From Zizania palustris (lineage: Eukaryota; Streptophyta; Magnoliopsida; Poales; Poaceae), in assembly GCA_019279435.1 (NCBI GenBank), contig JAAALK010000283.1, positions 61,858,642 to 61,922,641 of the forward strand: a stretch of DNA of 64,000 nucleotides, in the 5' to 3' direction. A model generated the notes under the pieces. The model was not told the origin of the DNA, did no database searches, and saw only the letters and a list, made by a program, of their open reading frames with translations. A program made the position numbers and the translations under genes. Shown in pieces: positions 10,930 through 23,110 of this stretch. Positions within the stretch are counted from its first letter, which is position 1, and each line of letters begins with the position of its first letter.

Positions 10930-13900
10930 TGTCACGCCCCGATTTAATAAATCAGGACCTTTATTGAAATTCCAAAGAAAATCAATAAACCAAGACGTTC
11001 ATCAAGCGACCACGTACAATACGGGCAATCATTCACGGTTCGTAGACCACATTAATACAAAAGTGAATAAAGATGAAGAGAAACTAATAAAATAAGGGTC
11101 CTAGATGAACGCCTCCTTCCAGTCTCGCCTTGACTGGGTCGCTACTCCAGACCTTCATCCTCCTCGTAGTAGACTGGCTCTGATGGTGTAAGTCAATGGG
11201 GTGAGTACAGATGTACTCAGCAAGCCACCGAATGCAAATATAATGCAAGGTAATAACAAGGGAGATCATGGCTAGTTTTGCGGAAGCAGCATAATTGGAA
11301 AGCATTAAATGTGAGCAATTTATTAGTACAGAAAAGTAAACATGTATATGCATCATCATCTTCTAACTCGAGGAGTACGTTTTACCTCCTCGCACAACAG
11401 TCCTTACATGCCATGAATAACTCAACCATTCAACCAATTGTAACTAACTGCGAGTAGTCACACAACCCGCCCTTGACCGTGGGCTCGGCTTTTCGAAAAG
11501 ATTAAATTACTCTGATCAGAGATGTACCACTGTACCCACAAGGCACACACTCATCACTTACACCAAAGTGTAACGAGATGACCCATTTCACGGGAACTCG
11601 TGCCAAAACCTTCCATATGGTCTTCCCCGACTCAACAGCACCCTCTTATAGGTTTCGTACCGTGTCTCGCCATGTTGAGTTTCCACAATACCCCCCCTTG
11701 ATCCATCGTCGGTACAAGGCGCCCTGAGGGCTAGCCCCTTGCCCCCTCCACTATGGTGCCGTGAGACGGAGTGTTCCACACTTCCAGTTAGGACTTACCG
11801 ATTAGACCGGTCCTAATAGTGCCCCGGGTGCGACATACCAATACCCGAGCTTGCACCCAGAACCCACCATACTTATAACATACCTAACTCCAACAGAGTC
11901 TAGAGACAAGAATAACGAGGTATTTCATATACCAGAATCCATCCAACTACGACTCATTCCTTATATCCTATAGCAGTTGTGCCGGTACATTGGGCACTAG
12001 CTAATATAAATTATTTGTAGAGTGACAAGGAGTTAAGGCTCAATAAGCATGGCTTGGGTTTGCACACAAGGACGGGGATCTAATAAATATAAGTGTAGGG
12101 CTTGATCTTGGACTAATGCAATATTAACCTATGAGTTATAGCGATAATTTATTAAATCATGGGCTCAATGATGATCAACTGTTTCAACAGAGGTGGTCGA
12201 TGACTTGCCTTGATCAGCAAAGGGGGATGGAGGAACCTCGGGGTAGAATTCTGGCTCCTCGACGAACTCGTAGTCTTCTCGATACGGAAAAGTAAACAAT
12301 ACATTCAATAAACAGATAAAATCCACCAAATAATAAACATACATTTTTGTGGATTTTATTATATTGAATAAAGCTTCATTATTCTGATGTTTGGTGAATA
12401 AACAGTAAACTTATATTTCTCAAGGCTTTTCTAATTTATTTTTCTGAATTAATAATTTACCCCTAAGGGGTTTTTATTCTTTTATTTGTTAAAAATATTT
12501 TGGGTAACAGTAACATACTATTTTTATGGCATTAATGTGTAGAGAATAATATTCTGGTTTTAACAAAATTTGAATGGTGAAATTTGGAGTTAAAATGAGC
12601 AAGTTATGAATTTTCAAAGTTTAAATCAATTTCTAGAATTTTATTTAAACAGAAAATGGGCTCTGGTCCACGGTGAGCCAGGCCCACGGTGGACCGTGCC
12701 ACTGTGAGCGTGGACCGAACCGATCTGGATCGTCCGATCCATATCAAGCGACCAGGCGCGAGGCGGGTTCGTTTAAGTGAAAACAGACGGCTCAGATTAA
12801 AACGGAGCGAAGGGGTACGCGTGGACGCACCAGATCGCTCCAGTGCTTTAAGTCGCGATCGACGGCCGAGAGCGCACGATACCCCTTCGATCAGATCCGA
12901 GGGCCCTGATTAAATCCCTATGGGATTTAATCGTAGCCCTCCGATCATGATCGGACGGCCAGAGAGCGATCCGGCACGGCACGACGTAAGGGGCGCGTAC
13001 CCCCCTTCGTCTCCGGCGACGGCGGGCTCGGGTGCGGCTACGACGGCGACGGCGAGGGCCTAGGGGCCTAGCTAGGGCCAAAAATGGAACGCGGAGGTGA
13101 AGGGGTCCTGACAGTACCTTCGGTGGCGACGATGGGGGCCTGGAGGTAACCGGCGGCGAGCGTAGACGAAGGAGAGGGTTCGGGTGTTTGACGACGACGA
13201 GGATTCGGCGGTGTCCGCGGCCAACCGAGTGGATGCCGGGGATGGGAGGGTGATGACGGACCCGACGATGGTGATGGCTAGGGCTAAGAGGGCCGGGGTC
13301 GACGGCGAGCGACGGTCGGAGTTGAAGCAGAGCCGAAAAACTAAAAGCGAGAGGGGGCGCTCCGGAGTGCTTCAGCTAGGGCTTAGGCGGTGTGGCTGAG
13401 GGCGATGGCCGCGGGGGTTTTTTATAGGGGGTCGCCGGCGTCTGGATGGCAGGGAACCGAGGGGTTCCCGAGAGCTCCGGCGAGGTTTCCAAAAGCTTCG
13501 GATGTACTGCCATAAGCGTGAAAACGCGTGGCTAAAGAAGGAATGGGGTCGTCGGCGTTCGGGGAAGGCGATCCGGGGTGAATCAAGCGAACGCGGGCGG
13601 CCGGCGGCGAGGAAAACGGAAGGTGATCACCGGGGAAGGAAAGGGGAGAGAGGGTTTCCATCGGAGAAGATGGATCCGACAGGTGGCCCCCACCTGTCGG
13701 CGGGCGAATGAGAAAGGAAAGCCTGACAGGCGGGCCCGAGTGGTCGGTGGCAGAAGAGGGAATGACCGGTGGGGCCAGGCGGGGCGCGGGTGGGAGTGAG
13801 AGGTGGGACGCGAGCGCCGACAGGCGGGTCCCACATGTCAGCAACGCGAGTGTTGGGCTGGGTTGGGCCGAGGTGCTTTGGAGGTTGAGGCCCGTTAAGG

Positions 13901-14173
13901 TTTTAATATCTTTTCTGATTTAAAATAATTCTAGTAATTCATTTATTTGATTAAGGGTTGAATCACTGTAGATAAAAATTTGGAAAAATTCCTAAAATTA
14001 TATTTTTGGTCTCTGGTTCATCTCATAAAATTTTCAAGTCCATATTTTGAATATTTCTCCCTGTTTGGCTTTATTGGGGCTCTTTTAGGATTTTCTTTAA
14101 TAATAAAATTCAGAAAGGATTTTAATAATCATTTTCTTTTATTTTATTTGTTTTTATTTCTTGGGGTGTTACA
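10930..14173 (-). repeat. 3' LTR of the chromovirus
   Basis: This is a 3244-bp direct repeat of 19824-23110. It reads TGTCACGCCCC at its left and GTGTTACA at its right on the plus strand, so TGTAACAC...CGTGACA in element orientation. The GC-rich part (12680-13890) contains many short frames that recur in the other LTR and are not genes. It lacks the block of about 43 bp present at 20702-20745 in the 5' LTR. Confidence 0.92.
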
Positions 14174-14187
14174 ATCCTATCCCCCTT
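14174..14187 (-). other. Polypurine tract of the chromovirus
   Basis: On the minus strand AAGGGGGATAGGAT directly precedes the 3' LTR. This is the expected primer site for second-strand DNA synthesis. The polyprotein stop (14216) is about 30 bp upstream. Confidence 0.8.
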
Positions 14188-14215
14188 ACAGAGAATCTCG
14201 TCCTCGAGATTCAGA

Positions 14216-14404
14216 TCAATCCTCGAATAACTCAGGATGTTGTGCTTTGAGTTCATCTTCTTTTTCCCATGTAGCTTCCTCTACAGGGTGATGGCTCCAC
14301 TGCACTTTGCAGAAGCGGATGACCCGACTCCTGGTGGTCCTTTCTTTGACCTCCAAGATCTTGACAGGCTTTTACACATAGGTCAGATCCTCTTGAACAT
14401 CCAA
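14216..14404 (-). pseudogene. Chromodomain at the end of the chromovirus polyprotein
   Basis: Reading on in the same frame after a TAG at 14405-14407 gives a chromodomain tail: KPVKILEVKERTTRSRVIRF, then KVQWSHHPVEEATWEKEDEL, then a stop at 14216. A second stop (TAA, 14372-14374) lies ten codons after the first. Chromodomains bind methylated histone tails. In these retrotransposons they are fused to integrase and direct insertion to heterochromatin. The aromatic and acidic positions typical of Tekay chromodomains (W, WE) are present. The domain is cut off from integrase by the two stops. Confidence 0.85.
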
Positions 14405-16294
14405 CTACTGTAGATCCACTTGATCTGTCGGGACGCGAAGACACTTCTTGAGTTGGGATACGTGAAATACGTCATGTACTCCAGCCAATGAGGGCGGTAA
14501 TTCCAACTGATACGCAACTTCGCCTTGGCGTCGAACAATGGGAAATGGTCCAACATATCGAGGGGCCAACTTTCCTCTCATGTTAAACCGTTGAGTGCCA
14601 CGGAGAGGCGTAACTCGAAGGTAGACATGATCTCCTTCTTCAAAGGCTAGGTCTCGGCGACGATTGTCCGCGTAGCTCTTTTGTCGTGATTGGGCTGTCT
14701 TGAGTCGGTCTCTGATGATCCGTACCTTCTCTTCAGCTTCACGAAGAATGTCCGTTCCGAACACTTGGGATTCACCAGTTTGGTCCCAAAGTAGGGCCGT
14801 TCTGCACTTACGTCCATATAAGGCTTCAAGAGGAGACATATGAAGACTGGCTTGATAGCTGTTGTTGTACGAAAACTCAGCGTACGGTAAGCTCTTGTCC
14901 CAAGTGGCTCCAAAGTCCAAGACACATGCCCGTAACTTATCCTCCAATATCTGATTTACCCTCTCTGTTTGTCCATCCGTCTGAGGGTGGTAGGCAGTGC
15001 TAAAGTTCAATCTTGTTCCCATCTCTTCTTGAAGGTTCTTCCAGAAACGAGAGGTGAACTGACTTCCTCTATCGGACACTATCTTTTTGGGCACTCCATG
15101 AAGACACATGATGCGGGCCATGTATAGTTCTGCAAGCTTAGGGCCACTAAAGGTCGTCTTGACGGCTATGAAATGCGCTACTTTCGTAAGTCGGTCGATG
15201 ATCACCCAAATAGAATCATACCCAAGTTGGGTCTTTGGAAGTCCGGTGATGAAATCCATTCCGATCTCTTCCCATTTCCATTCAGGCACTTTAAGTGGCT
15301 GTAACAATCCTGCAGGTCTCTGATGTTCAGCTTTTACTCTTCTGCAGGTGTCACATTCGGCGACGAACTGTGCAATCTCCCTCTTCATACTAACCCACCA
15401 ATAACGTTCCTTCAGGTCCTGGTACATCTTGGTACTGCCGGGATGAATGGAGTACATCGTCTCGTGGGCTTCTCTCAGGATAAGGGTCTTTATCTCCGGC
15501 TTATCCGACACACATATCCGGGTCCCAAACCATATGGTGCCATTCTCGTCTTCTGAAAATCCTGGGGCTTTTCCTTGTCTCATGTTTTTCTTTATGGCAA
15601 CTATATCTGGGTCTTCCAACTGAGCTTCTCGGATTTGCTCAAATAGAACTGGCTGGGTCTCCAAGGTTGCTAGGTATGCTCCGGTGGTCAACCCGAGATT
15701 TAACTTCTCCATCTCTTCACATAACAAGGGTGCATGTTCCTTAATCATCATGGCTGTGCAATATCCCTTGCGACTTAATGCATCAGCTACCACATTAGCT
15801 TTTCCGGGGTGGTAGTGGATACCTAAGTCATAGTCCTTTATTAATTCCAACCATCGTCTTTGCCTTAGGTTAAGGTCTGGCTGTGTGAAGATGTACTTCA
15901 AACTTTTGTGATCCGTAAAGATCTCACAGCGATTTCTGACCAAATAATGCCTCCAAATCTTAAGGGCGTGCACCACCGCGGCTAACTCCAAATCATGGGT
16001 CGGGTAGTTCAACTCATGAGGTCTCAACTGACGAGAGGCATAAGAGATAACTTTTCCATCTTGCATAAGAACACATCCCAATCCTTGGCGAGATGCGTCA
16101 CAATAGACATGGAAGTCTTTCCGGATATCGGGTAGGGTCAGTATGGGTGCTGACACCAGACGGGTCTTGAGAGTGCGGAAACTTTCCTCGCATTCAGGAG
16201 TCCATTCAAACTTTTCTCCTTTCTGCAACAACTTGGTCATAGGCTTGGCTATCTTGGAAAAATTCTCAATGAATCTCCGATAATATCCGGCCAA
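14405..16294 (-). pseudogene. RNase H and integrase segment of the chromovirus polyprotein
   Basis: An open stretch of 629 codons in the gag-pol frame. It begins with the RT-RNase H connection (GYYRRFIENFSKIAKPMTKL). The RNase H follows (VYCDASRQGLGCVLMQ, then FTDHKSLKYIF). The integrase zinc domain has HETMYSIHPG and CDTC. The integrase core has MDFITGLPK, VSDRGSQF and GQTERVNQ, so all three catalytic acidic residues (D, D, E) are present. It ends with the GPY/F-type region (RYVGPFPIVRRQGEVAYQLE) and VHDVFHVSQLKK. It stops at TAG 14405, before the chromodomain. The ATG at 16294 is only the first methionine after the TAG at 16334, not a real start. Confidence 0.92.
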
Positions 16295-16333
16295 ACCCAG
16301 AAAACTTCGTATTTCAGATACGTTTGTGGGTGG

Positions 16334-17884
16334 CTACCAATCTGTAACGGCTTCCACGGTGGCAGGATCTACTGCAATGCCTTGTGCAGAGATAATGTGT
16401 CCAAGGAACTTTACTTCTGCCGTCCAGAATTTACACTTGCTGTACTTGGCATATAACTGGTGTTCCCTTAGCTTGCCTAAGGTTAACCGGAGGTGAGTCT
16501 CGTGCTCTTTCTGATCCTTGGAATAAATTAGGATGTCATCTATAAAGACCACGATGAATTTGTCCAAATATTCCATGAACACCTTATTCATCATGTTCAT
16601 GAAGAATGCAGGGGCGTTGGTCAATCCAAAGGACATAACCGTACACTCGTACAATCCGTAACGGGTGGTAAAGGTCGTCTTGGGTATATCTTCTTCTCGA
16701 ATCCTCAACTGATGATAACCAGACCGCAGGTCGATCTTCGAGAATACCGTAGCTCCCTTTAGCTGGTCGAAGAGATCATCAATCCGAGGCAACGGGTACT
16801 TGTTCTTGATGGTCACTTCATTCAAGGCGCGGTAATCCACACACATGCGCTTAGCCTTGTCTTCTTTCTTCTCGACAAAGATGACGGGGGCACCCCATGG
16901 TGATGTACTTGGCCTGATGTAGCCTTTTCTCTCAAGATCCTCCAACTGCTGCTTCATCTCAGCTAACTCATTAGCGGTCATTCGGTATGGTCGCTTGTAA
17001 ATAGGGGTAGTCCCGGGTACCAAATCGATCCTGAACTCGATGTCCCTCTTGGGTGGCATCCCTGGTAAATCCTCTGGAAATACATCCGGGTATTCACTGA
17101 CTACCGGTATCTCCTCCAAAGTAATCTGATGTAGTCTTGGTCTTCTAATCTTCATGCTTGGCATCTGAAATGTGACGGCAGTCCCTTCTTCACTGGTCAC
17201 AGTCACTTTTCTCTGGGCACACTCTATTATTCCTTGGTACTTATTGAGCCAATCCATCCCCAGAATGAGATCCAAGCCTTGGCATTCAATAAGTATGGGA
17301 TCGGCCCAAAATATGGTGCCGTGGATATCTATCCATACCTTAGGGCTATAGGTTAAAGATAGGGTTTGTTTTCCCGGGGTGACTATTTGCACGACTCTTG
17401 GTAGGTCTTCTATGTTTAAATTGTTCTTTTCCACAAAGGCAGTTGATATGAAGGAGTGCGTAGCTCCAGTGTCAAATAAAACCACTGCAAGTGCTGAATA
17501 TACCAGGAACTTACCCATCACGATCTCGGGTGCGGCCTGGGCTTCTTCAGCAGTGACGTGATTGACTCGGGCGCGGATGGCGGGGTTCGCTGCAACTCCT
17601 TGGACGCGCTTGGGATGGGGGCAAGAATTGGAGTAATGCCCCTCCTGGCGGCAGTTGAAGCATACCACGGGCTTGTCGTGCTTGTCGCGCAGGATTTCCG
17701 CCTTCTTTGCCGGGGCGGTTGGTGCAGCTGGGGCGGTAGGAGCGGGGCGAGACTGTCCGGCTCCGGCGTTGGCGGCGGGTGGCGCCGGACGATATACGGG
17801 GCGGGGGTGGTACTGTGGCGCCGGTGGAGGAGGTGTGAAACGGGGCCTCTGAGCCATGCCTTGATTTTGCCTAAAGACAATCAT
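16334..17884 (-). pseudogene. Zinc knuckle, protease and reverse transcriptase segment of the chromovirus
   Basis: An open stretch of 516 codons in the gag-pol frame. It holds a proline-rich linker, a CCHC zinc knuckle (CFNCRQEGHYSNSC, about residue 75 of the segment), an aspartyl protease (VVLFDTGATHSFIS, about 138), and RT with FFMNMMNKVF and the catalytic box FIDDILIYS, both aspartates intact. The tether PDVFPEDLPGMPP, then GTTPIYKRPYRM, is typical of Tekay/Del elements. It stops at TAG 16334-16336, after EAVTDW. The frame then continues into the RNase H segment, 14 codons before the next methionine. Confidence 0.92.
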
Positions 17885-18694
17885 CCTCTTTTTCTTCAGG
17901 TCGACCTTATTCTGCTGGGTCTCCTGAATGATAGCTTTATTTACCAGCTTTTGGAAGCTGGTATAATCTCCAGATATGAGTTGTAGGGACAGCTCATCCT
18001 TTAGTCCCCGGAGAAACTTAGCCTGCCTAGCCGCATCTGTACGGACCTCCTCAGGTGTGTACCGGGCCAGTCTGTTGAACTCATGCAGATACTCGGTTAC
18101 GGACCTGCTTCCCTGCTGCAGGTCCCTGAACTCCTGCTGCTTCTAAGCTATGATGTCGTCGGGGATGTGGGCGGCACGGAAGGCAGCTGAGAACTCCGCC
18201 CAAGTATGGATGTGTCCCTCAGGCAGAGTCTCGCGAAGATTGTCCCACCACTCTGCGGCGGGACCATGAAGCTGATGGGTGGCGAAGGCCACCTTCTCCT
18301 GCTCAGTGCAGGTAAGGAGATCGAGCTTCTTCTCGATGGTCCTTAACCAATCCCCGGCCTCCATGGGGTTGGTGGTGCTCGAGAAGATCGGTGGGCGAAC
18401 TCGGAGAAATTCCGAGAGTTGGGAGGCGGGAGCGGGAGCTGGAGTGGCGGGTCGGGGCAGCTCGGGCTATTGATGGAGGCGGAAGAAGTGAGCCTGCTGC
18501 TCCTGCATTTGCTGCTGCTGCTGTTGCATTTGGTTCAGAAGAGCTGAGACCAGCTGGTTCTGAGTGGCCATCATCTCGGCCAAAGTGGGGTGGTTGGCAA
18601 CTGGGGCTTGCCTCTGCCCAGTTGCTCCCCACTGAGGCAGGTTCCCGTTGTCTCCTCCGTTCTGAGGAGCGTCGGAGCCCTGAGTGTTGGTCAT
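17885..18694 (-). pseudogene. gag of the chromovirus
   Basis: Starts at ATG 18694 (TNTQGSDAPQNGGDNGNLPQ). A glutamine-rich stretch (QMQQQQQQMQEQQ) follows, then the retrotransposon gag domain (WLRTIEKKLDLLTCTEQEKV, then GPAAEWWDNL and FRAAHIPDDIIA). Two in-frame TAG codons (18467-18469 and 18143-18145) interrupt it. Between and after them the frame stays open and joins the zinc-knuckle segment at 17884, so gag and pol share one frame. Gag would assemble the particle and package RNA. Confidence 0.88.
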
Positions 18695-19044
18695 CCTGAA
18701 GTTTCCAAAGTAGACAACATTGTCTTAGAGGATATTATCATTAAGCTTTTATTCCAAAAATGTCGTTCTTGCGGTTACATTTTATTTATATCTTCATTCG
18801 TGCCTTATTTTTGACATGAATGGTAATACAATCAAGTAAAAAGAAAGCAATCAACCGTAAATCTACGCTTATGGTAGCTCGAGGGATGGCTTGATCATGG
18901 CCTCGTGGGAGATGGTCTGGGTTGAGGAGCTGGATGGTCCGGCGGGTGGAGCACTGCGGGAGATCCTCTTGGGCCTCACGGTGGGGATCCGAAGGGGTTT
19001 CTTCTTGCGAGGCGGAAGAGGTGCGATCTCCTCAATGTCCTTCT

Positions 19045-19680
19045 TTAATTCTTCAACTGCTGGCGGAGCTGGGTATTGACCATGGCGCCCTGGCGTAGGA
19101 GCTCGTTCTGGCGCCTCAATTCCTCCACCTCGAGGGTCAACTGTGGGTTCTGCTGAAGCTGTCGATGGAGCTCAGCATTCTCACGGGTCAGGTTCTCCGA
19201 AGTGTGGCGGTAGAAGTCGATGGTGTCGTGCTGGCTGTCTGCGTCGAGGACGGCCTCTGTGTGGAGGTTGTCCATGGCCTCCAAGAGTCTCATCGTGCGG
19301 GTGATGGCGGAGTTGCTCTGCGGGAGGGGGCTGATGTAGATGCTGCGGTGACTCCCTGGTGTGCGCATGGGCATGAAGCGGTAGACGGTGTCGCGGAGGT
19401 GGCAGTCGTAGACCAGTTGAAGCTCGGCGAGGGACTGAAGAGCAGCTCGCTGGCTGGCCACCACGAACGAAGGTCCTCCAACTCCATGGGTGTAGAAGGG
19501 TGGCTGCGTGGAGGAGGGGCGGATAACAACCGTGACCTCGCAGTAGCTCTCGTTCGCATCGGGAAAGATCCCGTGGAACGCGGGCTCATGGGGAAACCCC
19601 AAGAAGTCAACGAGCACACGAAGCTCGCGGATGAATCCGGCCTCATCACGAAGAGTCCCGCTCATGGTATGGACCGGCAT
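19045..19680 (-). CDS. Extra ORF between PBS and gag of the chromovirus
   Basis: An open 211-codon frame from ATG 19680, about 125 bp inside the 5' LTR. It is not gag. The N-terminal part (RDEAGFIRELRVLVDFLGFP, then YCEVTVVIRPS) looks globular. The C-terminal part (ENLTRENAELHRQLQQNPQL, then EVEELRRQNELLRQ) is a likely coiled coil. After the stop at 19045 another frame continues with EELKKDIEEIAPLPPRKKKP and a basic tail, so the original protein was probably longer and a frameshift cut it near 19055-19075. Extra ORFs before gag have been described in some rice Gypsy elements (recalled, not checked). Function is unknown. It has no stop within 211 codons, although gag-pol has five. Confidence 0.7.
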   Translation of the reverse strand: MPVHTMSGTLRDEAGFIRELRVLVDFLGFPHEPAFHGIFPDANESYCEVTVVIRPSSTQPPFYTHGVGGPSFVVASQRAALQSLAELQLVYDCHLRDTVYRFMPMRTPGSHRSIYISPLPQSNSAITRTMRLLEAMDNLHTEAVLDADSQHDTIDFYRHTSENLTRENAELHRQLQQNPQLTLEVEELRRQNELLRQGAMVNTQLRQQLKN

Positions 19681-19807
19681 CTACAAAAGAGAGAAAGTTT
19701 TTTGTGAAAATCCCGGAAGATGAGAGTATAAGTAATTTTTGTAAGAAAATATAGTGAATATATATAAGTACTAAGGTCAGGTCTGTTTGGCTCCCTACAG
19801 TCAAGTC

Positions 19808-19820
19808 GGCTCTGATACCA
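19808..19820 (-). other. Primer binding site of the chromovirus
   Basis: The minus strand reads TGGTATCAGAGCC three bases after the 5' LTR end. This is the classic site complementary to the 3' end of plant initiator methionine tRNA, which primes first-strand synthesis. Confidence 0.9.
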
Positions 19821-19823
19821 TCT

Positions 19824-22800
19824 TGTCACGCCCCGATTTAATAAATCAGGACCTTTATTGAAATTCCAAAGAAAATCAATAAACCAAGACGTTCATCAAG
19901 CGACCACGTACAATACGGGAAATCATTCACGGTTCGTAGACCGCATTAATACAAAAGTGAATAAAGATGAAGAGAAACTAATAAAATAAGGGTCCTAGAT
20001 GAACGCCTCCTTCCAGTCTCACCTTGACTGGGTCGCTACTCCAGACCTTCATCCTCCTCGTAGTAGACTGGCTCTGATGGTGTAAGTCAACGGGGTGAGT
20101 ACAGATGTACTCAGCAAGCCACCGAATGCAAATATAATGCAAGGTAATAACAAGGGAGATCGTGGCTAGTTTTGCGGAAGCAGCATAATTGTAAAGCATT
20201 AAATGTGAGCAATTTATTAGTACGGAAAAGTAAACATGTATATGCATCATCATCTTCTAACTCGAGGAGTACGTTTTACCTCCTCGCACAACAGTCCTTA
20301 CATGCCATGAATAACTCAATCATTCAACCAATTGTAACTAACTGCGAGTAGTCACACAACCCGCCCTTGACCGTGGGCTCGGCTTTTCGAAAAGATTAAA
20401 TTACTCTGATCAGAGATGTACCACTGTACCCACAAGGCACACACTCATCACTTACACCAAAGTGTAACGAGATGACCCATTTCACGGTAACTCGTGCCAA
20501 AACCTTCCATATGGTCTTCCCCGACTCAACAGCACCCTCTTATAGGTTTCGTACCGTGTCTCGTCATGTCGAGTTTCCACAATACCCCCCCTTGAGCCAT
20601 CGTCGGTACAAGGCGCCCTGAGGGCTAGCCCCTTGCCCCCTCCACTATGGTGCCGTGAGACGGAGTGTTCCACACTTCCAGTTAGGACTTACCCATTAGA
20701 CTTGTGGTTGGTACGGAAGTGCTTTGCAACAGATCCCGCAGACCGGTCCTTATAGTGCCCCGGGTGCGACATACCAATACCCGAGCTTGCACCCGGAACC
20801 CACCATACTTATAACATACCTAACTCCAACAGAGTCCAGAGACAAGAATAACGGGGTATTTCATATACCAGAATCCATCCAACTACGACTCATTCCTTAT
20901 ATCCTATAGCAGTTGTGCCGGTACATTGGGCACTAGCTAATATAAATTATTTGTAGAGTGACAAGGAGTTAAGGATCAATAAGCATGGCTTGGGTTTGCA
21001 CACAAGGACGGGGATCTAATAAATATAAGTGTAGGGCTTGATCTTGGACTAATGCAATATTAACCTATGAGTTATAGCGATAATTTATTAAATCATGGGC
21101 TCAATGATGATCAAATGTTTCAACAAAGGTGGTCGATGACTTGCCTTGATCAGCAAAGGGGGATGGAGGAACCTCGGGGTAGAATTCCGGCTCCTCGACG
21201 AACTCGTAGTCTTCTCGATACGGAAAAGTAAACAATACATTCAATAAACAGATAAAATCCACCAAATAATAAACATACATTTTTGTGGATTTTATTATAT
21301 TGAATAAAGCTTCATTATTCTGATGTTTGGTGAATAAACAGTAAACTTATATTTCTCAAGGCTTTTCTAATTTATTTTTCTGAATTAATAATTTACCCCT
21401 AAGGGGTTTTTTATCTTTTATTTGTTAAAAATATTTTGGGTAACAGTAACATACTGTTTTTATGGCATTAATGTGTAGAGAATAATATTCTGGTTTTAAC
21501 AAAATTTGAATGGTGAAATTTAGAGTTAAAATGAGCAAGTTATGAATTTTCAAAGTTTAAATCAATTTCTGGAATTTTATTTAAACAGAAAATGGGCTCT
21601 GGTCCACGGTGAGCCAGGCCCACGGTGGACCGTGCCACTGTGCGCGTGGACCGAACCGATCTAGATCGTCCGATCCAGATCAAGCGGCCAGGCGCGAGGC
21701 GGGTTCGTTTAAGTGAAAACGGACGGCTCAGATTAAAACGGAGCGAAGGGGTACACGTGGACGCGCCAGATCGCTCCAGCGCTTTAAGTTGCGATCGACG
21801 GCCGAGAGCGCATGATACCCCTTCGATCAGATCCGAGGGCCCTGATTAAATCCCTACGGGATTTAATCGTAGCCCTCCGATCGTGATCGGATGGCCAGAG
21901 AGCGATCCGGCACGGCACGACGTAAGGGGCGCGTACCCCCCTTCGTCTCCGGCGACGACGGGCTCGGGTGCGGCTACGACGGCGGCGGTGAGGGCCTAGG
22001 GGCCTAGCTAGGGCCCAAAATGGAACACGGAGGTGAAGGGGGTCCTGACAGTACCTTCGGTGGCGACGATGGGGGCCTGGAGGTAACCGGCGGCGAGTGT
22101 AGACGAAGGAGAGGGTTCGGGTGTTTGACGGCGACGAGGATTCGGCGGTGTTCGCGGCCAACCGAGTGGATGCCGGGGACGGGAGGGCGATGACGGACCC
22201 GACAGTGGCGATGGCTAGGGCTAAGAGGGCCGGGGTCGACAGCGAGCGACGGTCGGAGTTGAAGCAGAGCCAAAAAGCTAATAGCGAGAGGGGGCGCTCC
22301 GGAGTGCTTCAGCTAGGGCTTAGGCGGTGTGGCTGAGGGCGATGGCCGCGGGGGGATTTTTATAGGGCGTCGCCGGCGTCTGGATGGCAGGGAACCGAGG
22401 GGTTCCTGAGAGCTCCGGCGAGGTTTCCAAAAGCTTCGGATGTACTGCCATAAGCGTGAAAATGCGTGGCTAAAGAAGGAATGGGGTCGTCGGCGTTCGG
22501 GGAAGGCGATCCGGGGTGAATCAAGAGAACGCGGGCGGCCGGCGGCGAGGAAAACGGAAGGTGATCACCGGGGAAGGAAAGGGGAGAGAGGGTTTCCATC
22601 GGAGAAGATGGATTCGACAGGTGGCCCCCACCTGTCGGCGGGCGAACGAGAAAGGAAAGCCTGACAGGCGGGCCCGAGCGGTCGGTGGCATAAGAGGGAA
22701 TGACCGGTGGGGCCAGGCGGGGCGCGGGTGGGAGTGAGAGGTGGGACGCGAGCGCCGACAGGTGGGTCCCACATGTCAGCGACGCGAGTGTTGGGCTGGG

Positions 22801-23110
22801 TTGGGCCGAGGCGCTTTGGAGGTTGAGGCCCGTTAAGGTTTTAATATCTTTTCTGATTTAAAATAATTCTAGTAATTCATTTATTTGATTAAGGGTTGAA
22901 TCACTGTTGATAAAAATTTGGAAAAATTCCTAAAATTATATTTTGGTCTTTGGTTCATCTCATAAAATTTTCAAGTCCATATTTTGAATATTTCTCCCTG
23001 TTTGGCTTTATTGGGGCTCTTTTAGGATTTTCTTTAATAATAAAATTCAGAAAGGATTTTAATAATCATTTTCTTTTATTTTATTTGTTTTTATTTCTTG
23101 GGTTGTTACA
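19824..23110 (-). repeat. 5' LTR of the chromovirus
   Basis: A 3287-bp direct repeat of 10930-14173. It differs by scattered substitutions and by an extra block of about 43 bp at 20702-20745. Its right end is followed by the GTGGC target duplication (23111-23115). Confidence 0.92.

Larger units (their letters stand above)
10930..23110 (-). mobile_element. Complete Tekay-type (Del) Gypsy chromovirus
   Basis: This 12,181-bp element is flanked by GTGGC (10925-10929 and 23111-23115). It has LTRs at 10930-14173 and 19824-23110, a PBS at 19808-19820 and a PPT at 14174-14187. One gag-pol frame runs from 18694 to 14216 (1493 codons including the stop). It is broken by five in-frame stops: TAG at 18467, 18143, 16334 and 14405, and TAA at 14372. 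I see no frameshift. The frame ends in a chromodomain, which defines chromoviruses and reads histone marks to guide insertion. An extra 211-aa ORF lies between PBS and gag. The LTRs differ by only about 2% by eye, mainly substitutions plus one block of about 43 bp, so it is much younger than its host element. Confidence 0.93.

Noticed and set aside
12680..13930. Cluster of GC-rich frames that could look like genes
   Set aside because: The same frames recur at 21616-22860 because both lie in the two LTR copies of the chromovirus. They have no family resemblance and are composition effects.
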